Source: Muriicola marianensis
GTDB taxonomy: Bacteria > Bacteroidota > Bacteroidia > Flavobacteriales > Flavobacteriaceae
Length of the DNA stretch: 64,000 nucleotides
Direction: 5' to 3'
Assembly: GCF_014638095.1 (NCBI RefSeq)
Contig: NZ_BMFH01000001.1
Location: 1,745,227 to 1,809,226, forward strand
Below, piece by piece: positions 60,566-64,000 of the stretch (position 1 is the first letter of the stretch; the number at the start of each line of letters is the position of its first letter). The position numbers were made by a program, and so were the translations under genes. The notes under the pieces were generated by a model, which was given only the letters and a program-made list of their open reading frames with translations, was not told the DNA's origin and did no database searches.

Positions 60566-62752
60566 TTACTTGGCCTTGCCCAGAAGGGTAAAATCGAGGT
60601 GTCTTTTGACCAGGTCGGTGTCCTTGACCATGACGCGTACCTCGTCACCGAGCTGGTAGACTTTTCGGCGCCTTTCGCCTACAAGAGCGTACTGCTTTTC
60701 ATCAAAGGTATAATAATCGTCCTTGATATCCCGGATGCGGACCATTCCTTCGCATTTATTCTCAATGATCTCTACGTAGATCCCCCATTCGGTCACGCCT
60801 GAAATGACCCCAACGAACTCCTGATCCTTGTGGTCCTGCATGAATTTGATCTGCATGTACTTGATGGAATCCCGCTCTGCACTCGAAGCCAGGTACTCCA
60901 TATCTGAGGAGTGCTTGCATTTTTCCTCGATCATCTCCGGGTTGGGAGCCTTACCTCCATCGAGATAGTGCTGCAACAGTCTGTGAACCATCACATCGGG
61001 GTAACGGCGAATAGGGGAGGTGAAATGGGTATAAAAATCAAAGGCGAGTCCGTAATGCCCGATGTTGTCGGTAGTGTATATCGCCTTGCTCATACTTCGT
61101 ATTGCCAGAGTATCGACCAGGTTTTGTTCTTTCTGCCCTTTAACATCTTCCAGGAGTTTGTTCAGGGAGTCGCTGATGGTCTTTTTGTTGTGGAAATTGA
61201 GCTTGTGCCCGAACCTCGAAATGATCCCGTTCAGCGCCATCAGCTTTTCCTGGTCGGGTTCGTCGTGAACCCTGTATACAAAGGTCTTTTGAGGACGTTG
61301 TTTTCCAATAAAAGAAGCGACCTTTCTGTTCGCCAGCAGCATGAATTCCTCGATCAGTTTATTAGCCTCTTTAGCTTCCTTAAAGTAAACACTGACGGGC
61401 TCGTTCTTCTCGTTCAGATTGAACTTTACTTCCAGTTTATCAAAAGAAATGGCTCCGGCCTTCATGCGCCTTTCCCTCATGATCACCGCCAGGGAATTCA
61501 ATTTTAAGACGGCATCACGGATGGCATCGGACACGTCATATGCCTTGCCTCTGATCGATACCTCTTCCCCTATCCTGTTTGTCTGTTTTTCTATGATGTA
61601 CTGGGCTTCCTCGTAGGCAAAGCGTTCATCGGAATGTATGACTGTCCTGCCAAACCATTCATTTTTTACCTGGGCCTTTTCATCGATCTCAAAAATGGCT
61701 GAAAATGTATACTTGTCCTCATTCGGTCTGAGGGAACACGCATTATTGGAAAGTACTTCCGGTAACATAGGTACCACCCGGTCTACCAGATAAACCGATG
61801 TGGCCCTTTCATAGGCTTCTTCATCGAGAACCGTGTCCGGAATTACGTAATAGGAGACATCGGCAATATGGATACCTACCTCGTAATTTCCATTTGGAAG
61901 TTGTTGAAAAGAGAGTGCATCGTCAAAATCTTTTGCGTCTTTCGGGTCTATGGTGAAGGTAAGCACCTGCCTCATATCCCTTCTTTTTTTCACTTCGCTT
62001 TCTTTGATAGAGGTATCCAGTTTATCTGCGTACCGCTGCACTTCTGCCGGAAACTGATAAGGGAGACCGTATTCAGCCAGGATGGCGTGGATCTCTGTAT
62101 CGTGTTCTCCCGGTAAGCCCAGTACCTCTACTACTTTACCTGTTGGGGATTCTTCCTCCTTTGCCCAGGACAGCACCTCTACAATCACTTTTTCTCCATC
62201 CTTTGCTTTACCGACAGAACTCAAGGGGACAAAAATATCGGTATACATCTTGTGATCCGTAGGTCTTACAAAAGCAAAGCTCTTGTGCAGATCGAGGATC
62301 CCTACAAAAGCATTCTTCTTCCTTTCCAGGATGGAAACCACCTCCCCTTCAAGTTTGTTGGATTTTCTTCTGGGTTTTACCAGAACCTCCACAATATCAC
62401 CATCAAAAGCCCGGTTGAGCTTATTGTAAGAAACGAATATATCATCATCCAGACCTTCGACTACCACATAGGCATTTCCCCTTGCGGTCACCTCTATTTT
62501 ACCCTGATGCAGGAGTTTGTTCTCAAGGGACCTGTATTTTCCCCTTTCAAATTCCCTGATCCTTTCCTTGGCTTTTAACTGCCCCAGTCTCTTGATGAGT
62601 ATATTCCTTCCTTCGGTATCGTCAATCTGTAATTTGGATGCGATCTGTTTGTAGTTAAAAGTCTTATTAGGCTCCTTCTCCAGGACCTCAAAAATCCCTC
62701 TCGTAATCTCATTTTTCCTGTGTTGTGTAGCCCTCTTCTTTTTCTTCGACAT
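60566..62752 (-). CDS. rnr: Ribonuclease R
   Basis: A 728-residue 3'-5' exoribonuclease of the RNB/RNase II family. The N-terminal winged-helix segment and two cold-shock-like OB domains precede the RNB core with TIDPKDAKDFDDALSF, whose aspartates bind the catalytic Mg ions; the C-terminal S1 domain (EFVGVISGVTEWGIYVEI...) ends the protein. It degrades structured RNA and takes part in rRNA and mRNA quality control. The gene is transcribed away from the AT-rich region to its right. Confidence 0.95.
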   Translation of the reverse strand: MSKKKKRATQHRKNEITRGIFEVLEKEPNKTFNYKQIASKLQIDDTEGRNILIKRLGQLKAKERIREFERGKYRSLENKLLHQGKIEVTARGNAYVVVEGLDDDIFVSYNKLNRAFDGDIVEVLVKPRRKSNKLEGEVVSILERKKNAFVGILDLHKSFAFVRPTDHKMYTDIFVPLSSVGKAKDGEKVIVEVLSWAKEEESPTGKVVEVLGLPGEHDTEIHAILAEYGLPYQFPAEVQRYADKLDTSIKESEVKKRRDMRQVLTFTIDPKDAKDFDDALSFQQLPNGNYEVGIHIADVSYYVIPDTVLDEEAYERATSVYLVDRVVPMLPEVLSNNACSLRPNEDKYTFSAIFEIDEKAQVKNEWFGRTVIHSDERFAYEEAQYIIEKQTNRIGEEVSIRGKAYDVSDAIRDAVLKLNSLAVIMRERRMKAGAISFDKLEVKFNLNEKNEPVSVYFKEAKEANKLIEEFMLLANRKVASFIGKQRPQKTFVYRVHDEPDQEKLMALNGIISRFGHKLNFHNKKTISDSLNKLLEDVKGQKEQNLVDTLAIRSMSKAIYTTDNIGHYGLAFDFYTHFTSPIRRYPDVMVHRLLQHYLDGGKAPNPEMIEEKCKHSSDMEYLASSAERDSIKYMQIKFMQDHKDQEFVGVISGVTEWGIYVEIIENKCEGMVRIRDIKDDYYTFDEKQYALVGERRRKVYQLGDEVRVMVKDTDLVKRHLDFTLLGKAK

Positions 62753-63359
62753 TCAATTTTAAATTTGGGCCGCAAATTACGAATTATAATTCACTGCCTC
62801 TCTCCGTATCACCTGATATACAACCTCTTTATCTATTTGTTAACATATAATATCATTTAATCTATTTTTTATTGTTTTTAAAATTGAAAAGCAATGATGA
62901 TTATTGTCTGTTAACACGGAGGATAAAATTTTAAGGACATACTTGCCTTGAACAGTTTAGTTGATTTATGAGTTATTTTTCAAAACATCCAAAATCTGAA
63001 TGTCAACTTATTACATACTTTATTAACCCGTGTTAAGAACATGAATCAACCACTGTTGGTTAATAACTTTTAAATTTTTTACTGTTTATATCAACCCTGT
63101 GGAAAGTGTATAAATCCATATCATCTTTTCAAGACTATTTTTTGATTTCTGTATTTTATTTTACAAGGTGTATTGTAAACAGAATATTACGTTTTAACAA
63201 TCAATACTTTTTCATGGAATTTCAACAATGATGGTTAATTAAAAATCACTGTATTTCAAGGATTTGCCTTGAATGTTAAATTACCATTGTTAATAAGTGT
63301 ATTCCCGGGATATAATACCGGGTATTCGTATTTTAGTAGAGAATTTTATTTGTGGACTT
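62753..63359. other. AT-rich divergent intergenic region with TGTTAA motifs (speculative origin candidate)
   Basis: No gene is seen in these 607 bp. The region is much more AT-rich than its flanks. It holds many TGTTAA-type motifs: TGTTAACA at 62838 and at 62909 (the latter extended to ACGG), CGTGTTAA at 63029, TGTTAAA at 63274, TTGTTAATAAG at 63288, plus reversed forms such as TTATTAACCCG at 63020 and TTTTAACAA at 63192. A direct repeat TTGCCTTGAA occurs at 62943 and 63264. TGTGGAAAG (63098-63106) differs by one base from a TTTTCCACA-type DnaA box on the reverse strand. rnr and rpiB diverge from it. Confidence 0.35.
63304..63322. promoter_or_regulatory. Inverted repeat upstream of rpiB
   Basis: CCCGG (63304-63308) and CCGGG (63318-63322) flank GATATAATA. 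This GC-rich palindrome stands out in an AT-rich region and ends 37 bp before the rpiB ATG, so it could be an operator. It does not match a known consensus. Confidence 0.3.
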
Positions 63360-63791
63360 ATGAAAATCTCTGTAGGTAATGACCATGCAGGTACGGATTA
63401 CAAACTGGCAATAGTGGGATTGCTGAGATCCCAGGATATTGAAGTTATCAACCACGGTACAGACAGCACGGACAGTGTGGATTATCCGGACTTTGTACAC
63501 CCCGTGGCAGATGACGTGGAAAACGGGCGGGCCGATATTGGGATCATTATCTGTGGCAGTGGAAATGGGGCATCCATGACTGCTAACAAACACCAGAAGG
63601 TGAGGGCTGCCCTGTGCTGGAATAAAGAGATCACAGAATTGGCCCGCGCCCACAACGATGCGAATATCCTCAGTTTACCGGCCAGGTTTATCTCACTCCC
63701 TCAGGCCCTCGAAATGGTTAAAACTTTTTTAAACACTTCTTTCGAAGGCGGAAGACACGAACGACGGATAGAGAAGATAGCCTGTTCTTAA
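63360..63791 (+). CDS. rpiB: Ribose 5-phosphate isomerase B
   Basis: A 143-residue RpiB/LacAB-type isomerase. The start at 63360 (MKISVGNDHAG) is preferred over an earlier in-frame ATG at 63297, whose extra 21 residues do not fit the family. Signatures: NDHAG (7-11), DYPDF (41-45) and IICGSGNGASM with the catalytic Cys65. It interconverts ribose-5-phosphate and ribulose-5-phosphate in the pentose phosphate pathway. Confidence 0.95.
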   Translation: MKISVGNDHAGTDYKLAIVGLLRSQDIEVINHGTDSTDSVDYPDFVHPVADDVENGRADIGIIICGSGNGASMTANKHQKVRAALCWNKEITELARAHNDANILSLPARFISLPQALEMVKTFLNTSFEGGRHERRIEKIACS

Positions 63792-63827
63792 ATTGCCTGA
63801 AGATTGATTGAACAATCCTGTTAAGGC

Positions 63828-64000
63828 ATGGGACACACACATCATCATCACCATCACCACGAGAGGAGCGGAAAAAATTTACTGATCTCCATCCTCCTCA
63901 ATATTGCGATTACCGTTGCACAGGTAATCGGCGGGATCATATCCGGCAGTCTGGCGCTTCTCTCCGATGCTCTCCACAATTTCAGTGACGTACTCTCCCT
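63828..64000 (+). CDS. CDF-family divalent cation exporter, N-terminal fragment
   Basis: The gene starts at 63828 and runs off the right edge; 57 codons are visible. The N-terminus is MGHTHHHHHHHERSGK, a natural stretch of seven consecutive His, followed by a first membrane helix (LLISILLNIAITVAQVIGGI) and SGSLALLSDALHNFSDVLSL, the CDF signature with the conserved SDALHNFSD metal-site residues. These are proton-coupled exporters of Zn, Co, Cd or Fe/Mn. The His-rich N-terminus is common in zinc-type members. Confidence 0.85.
   Translation, partial: MGHTHHHHHHHERSGKNLLISILLNIAITVAQVIGGIISGSLALLSDALHNFSDVLS

Noticed and set aside
1-64000. Insertion sequence, integrase or phage genes
   Set aside because: No transposase, integrase or phage-like protein was recognised on either strand, and no terminal inverted repeats with target duplications were noticed.

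Overview
The window looks like a chromosomal segment of a Flavobacteriaceae-type Bacteroidota, probably marine. The sequence evidence is: promoters of the Bacteroidota form TAnnTTTG, few Shine-Dalgarno sequences, two type B type IX secretion (T9SS) C-terminal domains, a SprB-like giant adhesin followed by a SprF/PorP protein, DUF4175 and DUF4837 proteins, and an SCFA-free mix of housekeeping genes. No phage, insertion sequence, integrase or CRISPR array is visible. The species cannot be fixed from the sequence alone.

Region 1 (1-14.1 kb, minus strand) is a surface polysaccharide operon with tight or overlapping genes. In transcription order it holds a 561-residue protein with a nucleoside-phosphorylase-like C-terminus, a Wzz-like chain-length protein, rfbB-rfbA-rfbC-rfbD (dTDP-L-rhamnose), wecB-wecC (UDP-ManNAcA), gmd-colC-colD (GDP-colitose), a Wzx-type flippase, a GT2 glycosyltransferase and the start of a membrane protein that runs off the window. 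The predicted glycan therefore draws on rhamnose, N-acetylmannosaminuronate and the rare 3,6-dideoxy sugar colitose.

Region 2 (14.1-39.4 kb) is mostly core genes in short, alternating transcription units: a GH3-like acyl-adenylating enzyme, an M23 peptidase, tatA, an OmpA/PD40 protein with SPOR-like repeats, two tandem 56-residue membrane proteins, a DUF4837 lipoprotein, an MltD-like transglycosylase, pgk, holB, a DoxX-like protein, an OmpH-like lipoprotein, a methyltransferase, mnmG, ybeY, a DUF4175 protein, an AlkB-type monooxygenase, gltX, an SPFH protein and glnS. Two perfect 16-bp parS-like palindromes bracket mnmG, and one lies inside the end of ybeY.

Region 3 (39.6-58.4 kb, plus strand) is a T9SS/gliding locus made of two adhesin-PorP pairs: a 751-residue type B cargo protein with a PorP protein that carries two SPOR-like repeats, then a 4471-residue SprB-like adhesin with its SprF-like partner. 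The giant gene contains two internal tandem duplications with periods of about 1.70 and 1.8 kb. The SPOR-like module is shared with the OmpA protein of region 2, which suggests that both anchor outer-membrane machinery to peptidoglycan.

Region 4 (58.4-64 kb) holds folB, two tRNA-Cys genes (one with an aberrant anticodon loop), a LysE-family exporter, a DUF2807 protein, rnr, a 0.6-kb AT-rich divergent intergenic region rich in TGTTAA motifs (a speculative origin candidate), rpiB and the start of a CDF metal transporter with a natural His-rich N-terminus.
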